Assembly (NCBI GenBank): GCA_016285515.1
Contig: JAEEQW010000016.1
Location: forward strand, 1-57,845
Source: Bacteroidales bacterium
GTDB lineage: Bacteria; Bacteroidota; Bacteroidia; Bacteroidales; BM520
DNA length: 57,845 bases
Reading direction: 5' to 3'
Below, in pieces: positions 35,293 to 44,603 of the stretch. Below the pieces are notes generated by a model that saw only the letters and a program-made list of their open reading frames with translations, had not been told where the DNA came from and ran no database searches. Position 1 is the first letter of the stretch; the number at the start of each line of letters is the position of its first letter. The position numbers were made by a program, and so were the translations under genes.

Positions 35293-36375
35293 ATGAAGAA
35301 ACTTGATGTATATATAATTAGAAAGTACTATACGACTTTTCTGCTTTCAATTTCCTTGTTGATACTTGTGGTGATTGTCTTCGACATTTCCGAACAAATA
35401 GACAACTTCTATTCAGGTCACGTGACTTTAAAGCAGATTATTTTCGACTACTATCTTAATTTCATACCTTATTTCCTCAATCTTTTTCTGTACCTGTTCG
35501 TCTTTATCTCGGTGATATTTTTCACCTCAAAATTGGCGCAGAATTCTGAAATAATAGCGATTTTGAGTTCGGGTGTGAGTTACGGGCGATTTCTGGTCCC
35601 ATACATATCAAGTGCTGTGATTCTGATGCTTGCAGCAATGTGGCTGTCTAATTTTGTCATCCCCAAGACCAATATAAAACTCAATGAATTTGACAAGACA
35701 TATATACATAATTCCTCCAGACATACTTTCGGAAGGAACATCCATGTGCAGATTGCGCCCGGTTCATACGCATACGTGAGGACATTCGATTCGAAGAAGT
35801 GTTTGGGTGCGGATTTCACCCTTGAGGATATCAGTATATCTGATGGCATGTCGTACAAACTTTCGGCAAAAGAAATAAAATATGATTATGATAACGAGGT
35901 TTGGCATCTCACAGATTTTGTGTCACGTAAAGTGTTGGATGACAGAGAGATATTGACTACTGGGGCTTCAATGGATACCATATTGAATTTGAAACCCAGT
36001 GATTTTGTATTCGCATCTTATGATATCAAAACCATGAATTTCTTCGAACTGCGTGACTTCATAGCGGAAGAGAAGATGAAAGGAGTGCGGACGACTGTCG
36101 ATTTGGAAGTCGAGCAGCATCAGCGTATTGCTAATTCTTTCTCAACTGTGCTGCTGACGCTTCTTGGAGTCGGACTTTCAAGCAGAAAGAAACGTTCCGG
36201 GATGGGTTTGAACTTAGGCATCGGAATAACGCTGACCTTCGCTTATATCCTTTTGATGCAGGTTACAAAAGTCTTTGCCACCAACAGCGGACTTGCTCCC
36301 TGGCTTGCCGCATGGATACCGAATTTCCTCTATGCCTTCATTACAGCGTTTGTATTGTGGAGGGCTGCAAGATGA
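35293..36375 (+). CDS. LptF/LptG-type LPS-export permease
   Basis: 360 residues. Membrane segments lie in two groups: three near the N-terminus (TTFLLSISLLILVVIVFDI, YFLNLFLYLFVFISVIFF, SSAVILMLAAMWLSNFVIP) and three near the C-terminus. Between them is a periplasmic domain of about 150 residues, the jellyroll that hands lipid to LptC. This is the LptF/LptG plan in the LptB2FGC transporter that moves LPS from the inner membrane towards the cell surface. Bacteroidota often carry separate lptF and lptG genes at different loci, so F versus G is not decided. It lies 10 bases after tgt and converges with ispE. Confidence 0.9.
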   Translation: MKKLDVYIIRKYYTTFLLSISLLILVVIVFDISEQIDNFYSGHVTLKQIIFDYYLNFIPYFLNLFLYLFVFISVIFFTSKLAQNSEIIAILSSGVSYGRFLVPYISSAVILMLAAMWLSNFVIPKTNIKLNEFDKTYIHNSSRHTFGRNIHVQIAPGSYAYVRTFDSKKCLGADFTLEDISISDGMSYKLSAKEIKYDYDNEVWHLTDFVSRKVLDDREILTTGASMDTILNLKPSDFVFASYDIKTMNFFELRDFIAEEKMKGVRTTVDLEVEQHQRIANSFSTVLLTLLGVGLSSRKKRSGMGLNLGIGITLTFAYILLMQVTKVFATNSGLAPWLAAWIPNFLYAFITAFVLWRAAR

Positions 36376-36381
36376 ATAAGT

Positions 36382-37194
36382 TTACATGATTTTTCCGGTG
36401 AATGTACGATAATCCTGTGTGATATCCTGCAAGTCCGGCAATTGGTCGAATAATCCATATACCGCTGAACCGCTTCCCGACATTGAAGCATATACTGCTC
36501 CCTTTTCATAAAGCATGTCCTTGATTAAACCTATTTCAGGATATTTTTTTATGATTGGCTCTTCGAAATCATTGACAATCAGGTTTTTCCATTCGCTGAT
36601 GTCATGTTTGAGCAGTGATTTCAATTGTGGTACATTAGCATTTGGCTTGATTATAGAATAGGCTTCCGCTGTGGAAATATGGATGTCTGGTTTGATGATT
36701 ACTATTTCCTTGTTTAATGACAGGTCGAATTCAGTAAGCACTTCACCTCTTGACGATGCCAATGCTGGCTTGTCATCGATGAAGAAAGCACAGTCACTGC
36801 CGATTTGCGATGCAAGATTACGCAGTTGCCCGCTGTCGAGATTCAGGCTGAATAGACTGTTGATGGCCTTTAGAGTGAAGGCTGCATCGGAAGAGCCTCC
36901 GGCGAGACCGGCACCGAAAGGTATGTTCTTGTGAAGAAAGATTTTTATTGGAGTTATATTGTACTTTTCGGCCATGAGATTGTAGGCTTTAATGCACAGA
37001 TTATCATCGTCATTGGTCTTTATGTCGATACCTGAAACCGATATTGAGGTTTTTTTGTCGGATGATTTGACGATTTCGAGAATGTCAAAAATCGGTGCAG
37101 GATAAAATAAAGTGTTGATATTGTGATATCCATCAGGCCTTTTGGAAATGATTTGAAGACCTAAATTGATTTTTGCGTTAGGAAAAAGTATCAT
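36382..37194 (-). CDS. ispE: 4-diphosphocytidyl-2-C-methylerythritol kinase
   Basis: 270 residues from the ATG at 37194 (MILFPNAKINLGL); a longer start at 37212 adds six residues outside the family consensus. The GHMP kinase ATP loop PFGAGLAGGSSDAA and the C-terminal MSGSGSAVYGLF are complete. It phosphorylates the 2-hydroxyl of CDP-methylerythritol in the MEP isoprenoid pathway. It converges with the lptF-like gene (six bases apart) and diverges from the deoxynucleoside kinase across a perfect 20-base palindrome carrying its -7 box. Confidence 0.93.
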   Translation of the reverse strand: MILFPNAKINLGLQIISKRPDGYHNINTLFYPAPIFDILEIVKSSDKKTSISVSGIDIKTNDDDNLCIKAYNLMAEKYNITPIKIFLHKNIPFGAGLAGGSSDAAFTLKAINSLFSLNLDSGQLRNLASQIGSDCAFFIDDKPALASSRGEVLTEFDLSLNKEIVIIKPDIHISTAEAYSIIKPNANVPQLKSLLKHDISEWKNLIVNDFEEPIIKKYPEIGLIKDMLYEKGAVYASMSGSGSAVYGLFDQLPDLQDITQDYRTFTGKIM

Positions 37195-37209
37195 TGTTGA
37201 ATTTTTTTC

Positions 37210-37229
37210 CAAAAATATTAATATTTTTG
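37210..37229. promoter_or_regulatory. Palindromic bidirectional -7 element between ispE and the deoxynucleoside kinase gene
   Basis: caaaaatattaatatttttg is a perfect 20-base palindrome. Each strand reads tatttttg, so one site supplies -7 boxes for both directions, 15 bases before the ispE ATG and 73 bases before the kinase ATG. A TTG lies 22 bases upstream of the plus-strand box. Confidence 0.6.
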
Positions 37230-37302
37230 TAGTTTAGAAAAAACAAAAGTTGAAATCTTTAAACATTTGTGTATCAAGTAAGTATTATTAAAGAAGAAAA
37301 AT

Positions 37303-37917
37303 ATGCACGTAGGAATAGCAGGTAATATCGGTGCAGGCAAGACGACATTGACACGTCTGCTGGCAAAAAGTTTTGGTTGGGAACCTCATTATGAAGAAGC
37401 AGATACAAATCCATATCTTATAAGCTTCTATGAAGATATGGAAAGATGGTCGTTTAATCTTCAGGTTTATTTCCTTAATACACGTTTTCGTCAGATAATG
37501 GATATCAGGGAAAAGAAAAAAACCGTCATTCAAGACAGAACGATATACGAAGATGCTTATATATTTGCCGCAAACTTGCATGATATGAACCTAATGTCAA
37601 CGAGGGATTTCAACAATTATATTTCATTGTTCGAGCTGATGACATCATTTATTCAGGCACCTGACCTTCTGATATATCTCAGGGCGGATGTCTCCACTCT
37701 CGTAAGTAATATCCAGAAGCGTGGCCGCAAGTATGAGGAGTCAATCAGACTGGATTATCTCAACAGCCTCAACAAAAAGTATGAGGATTGGATAAACACT
37801 TATAAATCAGGCAAACTGCTGATTATAGATGTTAACAAAATCGATTTTGAAAACAATCCTGCTGATCTTGCTTCCATAATCGAAAAAATAAACGCACAAA
37901 TCAACGGACTTTTTTAA
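37303..37917 (+). CDS. Deoxynucleoside kinase
   Basis: 204 residues. P-loop GNIGAGKTTLTRLLA at the start, then EEADTNPYLISFYED, WSFNLQVYFLNTRF, VIQDRTIYEDAYIFAANL and the lid region RGRKYEESI. This is the dAK/dGK/dCK-like family, which salvages deoxynucleosides to monophosphates in the cytosol. The substrate (purine or pyrimidine) cannot be assigned safely; bacterial relatives often act on deoxyadenosine/deoxyguanosine. It starts the core run and is followed by kdsB after 10 bases. Its promoter is the shared palindrome. Confidence 0.9.
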   Translation: MHVGIAGNIGAGKTTLTRLLAKSFGWEPHYEEADTNPYLISFYEDMERWSFNLQVYFLNTRFRQIMDIREKKKTVIQDRTIYEDAYIFAANLHDMNLMSTRDFNNYISLFELMTSFIQAPDLLIYLRADVSTLVSNIQKRGRKYEESIRLDYLNSLNKKYEDWINTYKSGKLLIIDVNKIDFENNPADLASIIEKINAQINGLF

Positions 37918-37927
37918 AGGATAGACA

Positions 37928-38674
37928 ATGAGAGTAATAGGCGTTATTCCTGCACGTTACAATTCTTCAAGATTCAAAGGCAAGCCTTTGGTTGACATTT
38001 CAGGCAAGTCTATGATTAGACGTGTGTTTGAACAGGCTTCAAAATCAAAATTGCTCTCAAGGGTGGTCGTTGCCACTGATGATGAAAGAATTTTCAATCA
38101 TCTGAAAGAAATTAATGCTGATGTGGTGATGACCTCTTCAACTCATCTCAACGGTACAGAACGCATCGCGGAGGCTTTGGATAAAATCACTGACAGTCAG
38201 TATGATGTTGTCGTCAATATTCAAGGAGATGAACCATTCATTGAGCCGGAACAGATTGACGAGGCTGTAAGAGTACTCATTGATCATCCTGATGCCGAGA
38301 TAGGAACTCTTAAATATAAAGCAGAGAAAGGGGAGGCAAACAATGCAAACAGAGTGAAAGTTGTAACGGATTTGAAAGGTAAGGCATTGTATTTCAGCAG
38401 GTCTGTTATACCATTCGACAGAGATTCAGCCAAGGACATACAGTATTACTTTCACGTGGGACTATATTCTTTCAGGGTTCCTGTGCTGAAGAAAATTGTA
38501 TGCCTCAAACCTACACCTCTCGAAACCACGGAGAAGCTGGAACAGTTGAGATGGCTTGAAAACGGCTTTTCGATTTATGTCAGCGAAACCAAATATGAAT
38601 CTTGCAGCATAGATGTCCCTGAAGACGTGGATGTATGCCTTAAACTAAACAGAAACAAATTATTACCACAATGA
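37928..38674 (+). CDS. kdsB: 3-deoxy-manno-octulosonate (KDO) cytidylyltransferase
   Basis: 248 residues. GVIPARYNSSRFKGKPLVDI, VVVNIQGDEPFIEPEQ and PLETTEKLEQLRWLENG are the family's signatures. It couples KDO to CMP for LPS inner-core synthesis in the cytosol. It starts 10 bases after the kinase gene and its last four bases overlap the next gene (ATGA). Context with a nearby LPS export permease fits an envelope-building neighbourhood. Confidence 0.97.
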   Translation: MRVIGVIPARYNSSRFKGKPLVDISGKSMIRRVFEQASKSKLLSRVVVATDDERIFNHLKEINADVVMTSSTHLNGTERIAEALDKITDSQYDVVVNIQGDEPFIEPEQIDEAVRVLIDHPDAEIGTLKYKAEKGEANNANRVKVVTDLKGKALYFSRSVIPFDRDSAKDIQYYFHVGLYSFRVPVLKKIVCLKPTPLETTEKLEQLRWLENGFSIYVSETKYESCSIDVPEDVDVCLKLNRNKLLPQ

Positions 38675-39834
38675 TAACAAAATATATAATCGAACTATTA
38701 CACGGACATGACTGCGTGGTCCTTACGGACTTCGGCGGGTTCATTTTAAATTATCACAGCGCTGAGATTGACAGTCAGCAGGGTATCATCAAACCTCCCT
38801 TCAAGGAATTGGCATTCAATGCTTCGTTGAAGAACGATGACGGCCTGCTTTGTTCATATATAGTGTTCAGGAAGAATATATCTTATCTGGAGGCAAAAAA
38901 GACAGTCGAAACTTTTGTCAGTGAGTTGAATAACAGACTGTCACTTAAAGAAAATGTGTATCTCGAAGGACTGGGTAATTTTGCCCTGAATGAGGATGAC
39001 AATGTGGTTTTCACACCTCAGCCCGGACTCAACTTCTATTCTGAAAGCATATTCATGAACAATTATCTCATGAAGAAACTTCAGATTGCCGGAAAATCCC
39101 TGCCGGTCATTGAAAATAAAGAAGAGGAGCAGGAGGCGAAGATTGTGAGACTCGACAGAAGAAAATGGCTGAGATATGCGGCTTCGGTTATTCTCGTGAT
39201 AGGTATAGGCGCAGTGAGTTACGTAGGCGCCGACTATTGTTTCCAGAATGTCTATCAGGCAGGTTTCTCTTTCTCTGATTTGCACCATAAATTCACAACT
39301 CTAACAAACAAACATGATACAAAACTATCGGAGACCGTCAATATGACCGAAGTAGCGGCCCCCGTATTCAGTGAACAACAGACTTTTGCAGATGATGAGA
39401 ATATCGTTTATGACGAATCGAATCTTGATTTTCCGATTGCGGAAGAATTATCCGACTCCTCATCTGTAGATCCAAATCCGATTGTGGAGCAGCCATCTGG
39501 AATACAGACATATACAGAGGCTGATTCCGGTGAAGTTGCTGAGACCAAGGCTTACACTTCAGCTGAAATAATGAATGATGAAATGACTGTTAAGAAGGAA
39601 TCTTCGGTCAGATATTATATTGTCGTCGCATCGTATCCGGGAAAATATTTCGGAGAAGCTAAGAGGCATGCCTTAAGACTAAGGAACGCAGGATATAATG
39701 AGGCTGCCATAATATATTCTCAAGGTCGTAACCGTGTGATTGTCTGTGGCTCCGACAATATGTCAATGGCTTTGAAGAAGCTGTCTGACATTCAAGTTAA
39801 TGTTAAAGAGACTGCATGGATATTGGAGTATTAA
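38671..39834 (+). CDS. HU-like/SPOR domain membrane protein
   Basis: 387 residues. Residues 1-125 are an HU/CCDC81-like domain (DFGGFILNYHSAEID, LEGLGNFALNEDDNVVF). One membrane segment follows near 168-190 (YAASVILVIGIGAVSYVGADY), then an acidic linker and a C-terminal SPOR domain (YYIVVASYPGKYFGEAKRHA to the end). SPOR domains bind denuded peptidoglycan at division sites. This fusion is typical of Bacteroidota and could place the SPOR in the periplasm with the HU-like part in the cytoplasm. It is translationally coupled to kdsB and 3 bases before trmB. Confidence 0.85.
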   Translation: MITKYIIELLHGHDCVVLTDFGGFILNYHSAEIDSQQGIIKPPFKELAFNASLKNDDGLLCSYIVFRKNISYLEAKKTVETFVSELNNRLSLKENVYLEGLGNFALNEDDNVVFTPQPGLNFYSESIFMNNYLMKKLQIAGKSLPVIENKEEEQEAKIVRLDRRKWLRYAASVILVIGIGAVSYVGADYCFQNVYQAGFSFSDLHHKFTTLTNKHDTKLSETVNMTEVAAPVFSEQQTFADDENIVYDESNLDFPIAEELSDSSSVDPNPIVEQPSGIQTYTEADSGEVAETKAYTSAEIMNDEMTVKKESSVRYYIVVASYPGKYFGEAKRHALRLRNAGYNEAAIIYSQGRNRVIVCGSDNMSMALKKLSDIQVNVKETAWILEY

Positions 39835-39837
39835 GAA

Positions 39838-40566
39838 ATGAGTATAGGCAAACTTCAGCGTTTTGAGGAAAACAGGACTTTCCCTAATATTTTCCAGCCC
39901 ACTTTCAAAGAGGTGTTGTCGGGCTTCAAGTTCAAGGGCAAGTGGAATGAGGAATATTTCCACAATGATAATCCGATAACATTGGAACTTGGCTGTGGCA
40001 AGGGGGAATACACAGTAGGGCTTGGCAAGAAATATCCCGACAGGAATTTTATCGGAATCGACTGGAAGGGAGCACGGCTGTGGCGCGGCTGTAAGACTGC
40101 TTTTGAGGATGGAATGGGCAACGTCGCATTTATCCGTACAGAGACGGAATTCATAGAGTATTTCTTTGATATTGATGAGGTCGCGGAGATATGGATTACA
40201 TTTCCCGAACCACAACCGCAGAATGCTAAGGCAAAAAAGAGATTCACTTCTCCTCAGTTCAACCGCCGCTATGCCAACATTTTAAACCCGGAAGGCTTGA
40301 TTCATCTTAAAACCGACAACGACAATTTCTATGAATATACGCTGAATGTTATAAAAGAAGATTCACACCGGCTGCTGTTTTCCACAGATGACCTTTATGG
40401 AAAGTCACCTGAATTGGAAGTTGCTGAAATACAGACGTTTTATGAGGAAATGTGGTTGTCGCAGGGTTTAAAGATAAAATACCTCGAATACAAGCTCAAT
40501 CCACAGTTCTTTGTTGACAGGAATGGGATAACAACTGTTATTGACCAAACCAATAAACTTTATTGA
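39838..40566 (+). CDS. trmB: tRNA (guanine-N7)-methyltransferase
   Basis: 242 residues. SAM motif LELGCGKGEYTVGLGKKYP, then FIGIDWKGARLWRG, then WITFPEPQPQ and KKRFTSPQFNRRY, then LKTDNDNFYEY. It methylates G46 in the variable loop of tRNAs. The usual PDPWPK loop reads PEPQPQ, as in Bacteroidota orthologues. The gene ends one base before the pyridoxal kinase-like start. Confidence 0.95.
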   Translation: MSIGKLQRFEENRTFPNIFQPTFKEVLSGFKFKGKWNEEYFHNDNPITLELGCGKGEYTVGLGKKYPDRNFIGIDWKGARLWRGCKTAFEDGMGNVAFIRTETEFIEYFFDIDEVAEIWITFPEPQPQNAKAKKRFTSPQFNRRYANILNPEGLIHLKTDNDNFYEYTLNVIKEDSHRLLFSTDDLYGKSPELEVAEIQTFYEEMWLSQGLKIKYLEYKLNPQFFVDRNGITTVIDQTNKLY

Positions 40567-40567
40567 T

Positions 40568-41431
40568 ATGACATCTCCTGTAAAAAAAGTGGCTGCTTTG
40601 CACGATATATCCGGCTTCGGACGTTCCTCTCTGACGGTGGTGATTCCTGTGCTGTCGGCTATGGGGGTGTATGTATGTCCGGTTCCGACCGCTTTGCTTT
40701 CCACAAATACGTCATATCCTGACCCGTACATCGTTGATTTGACGGAACATATAGAACCGATAGTGTCGCATTGGAAAAAGCTCGGACTAAAGTTTGACGG
40801 CATCTACAGCGGATTTCTCGGCTCTCCTAAGCAATGTGAAATAGTGGCGCAGATAATATCGGATTTCGGCAGGGAAAACCAACTTGTTCTCGTTGACCCG
40901 GTTCTCGGCGATGAGGGCAAATTGTATGAGTCGATGGATAGTTCAATGGTTGTCAGTATGCGCAGACTTATCAGACACGCTGATTTGATAACCCCGAATA
41001 TTACTGAGGCACAGCTGCTTGTCGGGAAGAAATGTAATTCCGATGTCACAATAGACGAAATCAAGGAAGATATCCTTTGTCTGAAGGAAGAAGGTCCGAA
41101 ACTGGTTGTGGTTACTGGTATCCTTGACAAGAAGACATCCACATCGTTTGTGATAGCGTACAACAGTGAGGACGACAAGTTTTGGAAGGTCAGCTGTAAC
41201 TATGTCCCGGCGGAGTATCCGGGTGCTGGTGACACCTTTTCGAGTGTGATGTGCGGTGCGCTGCTGCAAGGCGACAGTCTTCCTATAGCTCTCGACAGGG
41301 CAATGAATTTCGTGTATTATGGGATCCGTTCGACGTATGGTTATATGGTGGACCCTCGTGAGGGAATACTACAGGAACGAATATTGAATACTTTAAACAT
41401 GCCGTCTCCAATAACGGCAGAAATGATATAA
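40568..41431 (+). CDS. Pyridoxal/pyridoxamine kinase-like protein
   Basis: 287 residues from the ATG at 40568, one base after the trmB stop; the frame extends into trmB but has no family sequence there. HDISGFGRSSLTVVIPVLSAMG, VLVDPVLGDEGKLY, DLITPNITEAQLLVGKK and the anion-hole motif PGAGDTFSS place it in the PdxK/PdxY branch of the ribokinase superfamily. It should phosphorylate pyridoxal or pyridoxamine in vitamin B6 salvage. It is the fifth gene of the dense core run starting at 37303. Substrate preference is not decided. Confidence 0.88.
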   Translation: MTSPVKKVAALHDISGFGRSSLTVVIPVLSAMGVYVCPVPTALLSTNTSYPDPYIVDLTEHIEPIVSHWKKLGLKFDGIYSGFLGSPKQCEIVAQIISDFGRENQLVLVDPVLGDEGKLYESMDSSMVVSMRRLIRHADLITPNITEAQLLVGKKCNSDVTIDEIKEDILCLKEEGPKLVVVTGILDKKTSTSFVIAYNSEDDKFWKVSCNYVPAEYPGAGDTFSSVMCGALLQGDSLPIALDRAMNFVYYGIRSTYGYMVDPREGILQERILNTLNMPSPITAEMI

Positions 41432-41449
41432 TAATTTAAGACATTGAAA

Positions 41450-42313
41450 ATGAGTATATTAACTGAATCTGTTAAAAACATAATCGTTGTGGCTTCCGGT
41501 AAGGGAGGAGTCGGTAAATCCACGGTGGCAGTAAATATAGCCGTGGCTTTGGCACAGAAAGGTCTCAAAATAGGATTGCTTGATGCAGACATTTACGGCC
41601 CTTCCATCCCACTGATGCTGGGACTTAAGAATGAAAAGCCGCAGTATTACAAAGATGAGAATGGAAATGATGTTTTCGTGCCTTACGAAAAATTCGGTAT
41701 CAAGATTTCTTCGATAGGTACTTACATTAACAATGATGATGCTCTGTTGTGGCGCGGACCGATGGCTGCAAGTGTCTTCACGCAATTGCTGACGAGTACC
41801 GCTTGGGGACCTCTGGATTATCTGATAATCGACTCTCCTCCTGGAACAGGCGATATACAACTTTCATTGGTTCAGACAGTTGGTGTTACAGGTGCTGTTA
41901 TCGTAACCACTCCGCAGGAAGTTGCATACGTTGAGGCGAGAAAGGCTGTGACAATGTTCCGCAAACCTGAAATCAAGGTTCCGGTTCTCGGTCTTGTGGA
42001 GAATATGTCATGGTTCACTCCTGCCGAACATCCGGATGAAAAGTATTTTATCTTCGGAAAAGATGGCGGAAAAACAATAGCCGAAGATCTTCACATTGCT
42101 TTGTTGGGACAGGTCCCTTTGATTGGACATATCTGTGAAACTGCCGACAAAGGAATTCCGGCCGTTGCTGCCGGTGACGAAACTTATACCAAGGTGTTTG
42201 CCGATATTACGGATGAACTCATCAAAATGGTTGAAATCCGCAATTCCGTGATGAAGCCCACCGAGGCAGTTCAGACTGATCCAGATGCGAATGGATGTGG
42301 TGCGGCTAATTAG
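41450..42313 (+). CDS. mrp: Mrp/NBP35-type Fe-S cluster carrier ATPase
   Basis: 287 residues from the ATG at 41450 (a TTG at 41444 is the alternative). VVASGKGGVGKSTVAVNIAVAL, GLLDADIYGPSIP, LIIDSPPGTGD and FGKDGGKTIAEDL are family marks. It binds and transfers Fe-S clusters to apo-proteins using ATP. The N-terminal DUF59 domain of many bacterial Mrp proteins is absent and the usual central CxxC is not visible (ENMSWFTPAEHPDEKYF). The nifU-type gene is 76 bases downstream, consistent with a shared Fe-S role. Confidence 0.92.
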   Translation: MSILTESVKNIIVVASGKGGVGKSTVAVNIAVALAQKGLKIGLLDADIYGPSIPLMLGLKNEKPQYYKDENGNDVFVPYEKFGIKISSIGTYINNDDALLWRGPMAASVFTQLLTSTAWGPLDYLIIDSPPGTGDIQLSLVQTVGVTGAVIVTTPQEVAYVEARKAVTMFRKPEIKVPVLGLVENMSWFTPAEHPDEKYFIFGKDGGKTIAEDLHIALLGQVPLIGHICETADKGIPAVAAGDETYTKVFADITDELIKMVEIRNSVMKPTEAVQTDPDANGCGAAN

Positions 42314-42389
42314 CTGAAAACGAGAAGGAAAATATTGGGCATTGATGCTCTAAGATAGATAGAATATTGGTAAATATATAATTGCAATT

Positions 42390-42626
42390 ATGGCAGATAT
42401 AGAATTGGAAAATAAAGTAAAAAACGTTATTGATCAGCTTCGTCCGTATTTGCAGGCGGATGGAGGTGATTTGAAGTTTGTCGAAATTACTGATGATAAT
42501 GTGGTAAAAGTTGAACTTCGCGGTGCTTGCGGCTCATGCCCATATAGTCTCATGACCCTTAAGGATGGGGTAGAAAGGGCTATGAAGGAGGTCATTCCGG
42601 AGATTACATCAGTGGAGAGAGTTTAG
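42390..42626 (+). CDS. NifU C-terminal-domain Fe-S scaffold protein
   Basis: 78 residues. RPYLQADGGDLKFVEITDD and GACGSCPYSLMTLKDGVE contain the GGD and CxxC motifs of the stand-alone NifU/Nfu domain, which holds a [4Fe-4S] or [2Fe-2S] cluster for delivery. It follows the Mrp gene, also an Fe-S carrier. It converges with the CPBP protease gene 3 bases away. Confidence 0.92.
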   Translation: MADIELENKVKNVIDQLRPYLQADGGDLKFVEITDDNVVKVELRGACGSCPYSLMTLKDGVERAMKEVIPEITSVERV

Positions 42627-42629
42627 AAA

Positions 42630-43529
42630 TCAGGAGGTGGGAGAAATAAAGTCTTCCTGTTTTCTGTTTCTTCCTAAGATAATCAGCAGAGCAACAGTCA
42701 ATACCACGGATGAGACAATCATCCAAGTTGATGGTGTGGTTAACATGGTTTCAGGTTCAACACCATTGTTGAGGTGGAATTGTATATACCCTGCTATTAC
42801 TGCAATACTGTTGTTTATGAAGTGTAATAGCATGGACATCAGTATGTTGCCAGTATAATAGAATACATAGCCTAAAATGATACCCAAGATAAAGCGTGGT
42901 AATAATCCGTAAAACTCAAAGTGTGCGGCACTGAATATGAATGCGGAGATAATTATTGCAAGAAACTTATTGCGCATCTTGTCGGTGAGAGTCTTTTGAA
43001 TACATCCGCGGAAAAACAATTCCTCAGATACAGCTGGAACTATTGCCATTACAAAAATATTGACTAATATTCCTCCGATTGTCGATACATTCAAGAATTT
43101 ATCAGTCATTTCCGTGGCTGAATCCTGTATGGACTTAAGAACATTTTCCAGCGTCTGCATACTTTCCGGGAATCTGACGCTTTCGTTGATATTAACCAGC
43201 CAGGATACCAAAGGCATAGCAACGAAGAATAGAACGATAACCGATATTATTGTCATTCCGCTTTGCTTTTGCTTAAATGCCCAGTAATTATTAATGCTTT
43301 GGCTGTTTTTGTAAGAAAAAATCAATGCGGGAATCATGAATATGCCCAATTCGAGAAATGTCTGCATTGATTTCAGAAAAATCATGTTTGTTTTGGTGTC
43401 AATGCCTCTTGAGATGCATAATGTTGAAATCAATGATGACAGAAATGTTGTAACTAAAGCGCATGCGGCAAAAATAACTAATAATTGCAGCAGCAATGCG
43501 ATAGAGGATTTGTTTGTATTGTTGGCCAT
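42630..43529 (-). CDS. CPBP-family intramembrane protease (Abi/CAAX-like)
   Basis: 299 residues from the ATG at 43529 (MANNTNKSSIALLLQLL); the frame extends 13 codons further but this start follows a -7 box by 18 bases. It has about eight membrane segments. The metal site is EELFFRGCIQKTL, with NKFLAIIISAFIFSAAHFEF (His) and a third conserved block, LMSMLLHFINNSIAVI. Members cleave membrane proteins or process peptides; bacterial roles include bacteriocin immunity. The substrate is unknown. It converges with the NifU gene and diverges from the PASTA gene. Confidence 0.88.
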   Translation of the reverse strand: MANNTNKSSIALLLQLLVIFAACALVTTFLSSLISTLCISRGIDTKTNMIFLKSMQTFLELGIFMIPALIFSYKNSQSINNYWAFKQKQSGMTIISVIVLFFVAMPLVSWLVNINESVRFPESMQTLENVLKSIQDSATEMTDKFLNVSTIGGILVNIFVMAIVPAVSEELFFRGCIQKTLTDKMRNKFLAIIISAFIFSAAHFEFYGLLPRFILGIILGYVFYYTGNILMSMLLHFINNSIAVIAGYIQFHLNNGVEPETMLTTPSTWMIVSSVVLTVALLIILGRNRKQEDFISPTS

Positions 43530-43547
43530 AAGACATGTTGGTTTTTG

Positions 43548-43592
43548 CAAAGATAATTTATTTTTCAATTAGCCTAAAAAATATTACCTTTG
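43548..43592. promoter_or_regulatory. Divergent -7 boxes between the CPBP and PASTA genes
   Basis: Minus strand tatctttg at 43555-43548 precedes the CPBP ATG by 18 bases. Plus strand tacctttg at 43585-43592 precedes the PASTA ATG by 36 bases. Both fit TAnnTTTG. Confidence 0.5.
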
Positions 43593-43628
43593 CCACAATT
43601 ATATAACAGGTTCATCTGTTTAAGAAAT

Positions 43629-44603
43629 ATGAGGAAAAATAGTCTATTCAGAAATAAGTTTTTTTGGCTGCAGATTCTCTTAGCCATTGTATTGGTGATA
43701 CTTATATTGTTCGGCATAAGTTTATACCTCAACAAATACACCCGCCATGACAAAGAGTTTGCCACACCTTACCTCATCAATTCCGAATATGATGATTTGG
43801 TCGGCAGTGCTACCGTCAAGGATATTCATATTGTCGTTGAGGATTCGGTCTATATGCGTAATACCAAGTCGGGAATCGTACTGCAGCAGGATCCGGAAGC
43901 AGGAACTTTGATAAAACCTGGAAGAAAGGTTTATGTCGTGCTGTCATCGGATCATCCGGGAATGACGAAGATGCCTGACTTGCATGACGTAACTTTGCGT
44001 CAGGCAATGAATACTCTTGATGTTGTGGGACTCACACTTGGCACTGTGAAATATGTTCCATCTTTTGACAAGGATGCTGTGCAGTCACAATATTATAAGG
44101 GAAGAAAAATAGCTCCGGGAACCGAGTTGAAAAAGGGTTCTCCCATTGACCTCGATGTCGGAGCCGGAGATGATGCTATGACTACAACATTACCATTTTT
44201 GTATGGTGAAAATATTCTCAGTTGTCGTAAGGCTATCAGAATGGCACAACTGAATATCGGTAATGAGTATTTTCTTGATTCTGATGATGTTAACAATTCA
44301 GTTGCATATAAAATGACCCCTGCATGGTATCGTTCGTCATCCGTTGACAAAGGAACGAAGGTCGATGTTTACTACAGACTGAAAGACAATATCAATGTTG
44401 ACAGTTTGAAGTTTGTTATGTCGTTTCCTGTATATCTGCATGATTCGGCATCTGCAATGTATATGAAATATTATCGCGATATTCCATTTTCAAAGATAGA
44501 CCTTGACACCATTATGATTGACGGTCAAAATATTACAGGTAATAAATCGTATGAAAAATCAAATAACGAAAACTATGAGGATGATACGGAAGATTTGTTC
44601 TGA
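43629..44603 (+). CDS. Membrane-anchored PASTA-domain protein
   Basis: 324 residues from the ATG at 43629. A membrane segment near 12-32 (FWLQILLAIVLVILILFGISL) is followed by PASTA-like repeats: VVEDSVYMRNTKSGIVLQQD with PEAGTLIKPGRKVYVVLS; then MPDLHDVTLRQAMNTLDVVG with IAPGTELKKGSPIDLDVG; then LPFLYGENILSCRKAIRMA. PASTA domains bind peptidoglycan stem peptides. No kinase or penicillin-binding domain is attached, so it is a stand-alone anchored form, common in Bacteroidota. Its final bases overlap the next gene. It is followed by the T9SS cargo gene, rluD and galM on the same strand. Confidence 0.82.
   Translation: MRKNSLFRNKFFWLQILLAIVLVILILFGISLYLNKYTRHDKEFATPYLINSEYDDLVGSATVKDIHIVVEDSVYMRNTKSGIVLQQDPEAGTLIKPGRKVYVVLSSDHPGMTKMPDLHDVTLRQAMNTLDVVGLTLGTVKYVPSFDKDAVQSQYYKGRKIAPGTELKKGSPIDLDVGAGDDAMTTTLPFLYGENILSCRKAIRMAQLNIGNEYFLDSDDVNNSVAYKMTPAWYRSSSVDKGTKVDVYYRLKDNINVDSLKFVMSFPVYLHDSASAMYMKYYRDIPFSKIDLDTIMIDGQNITGNKSYEKSNNENYEDDTEDLF

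Noticed and set aside
42640..42695. Terminator between nifU and the CPBP gene
   Set aside because: A possible caggA/tcctg stem has a long loop and only four T; too weak to list.
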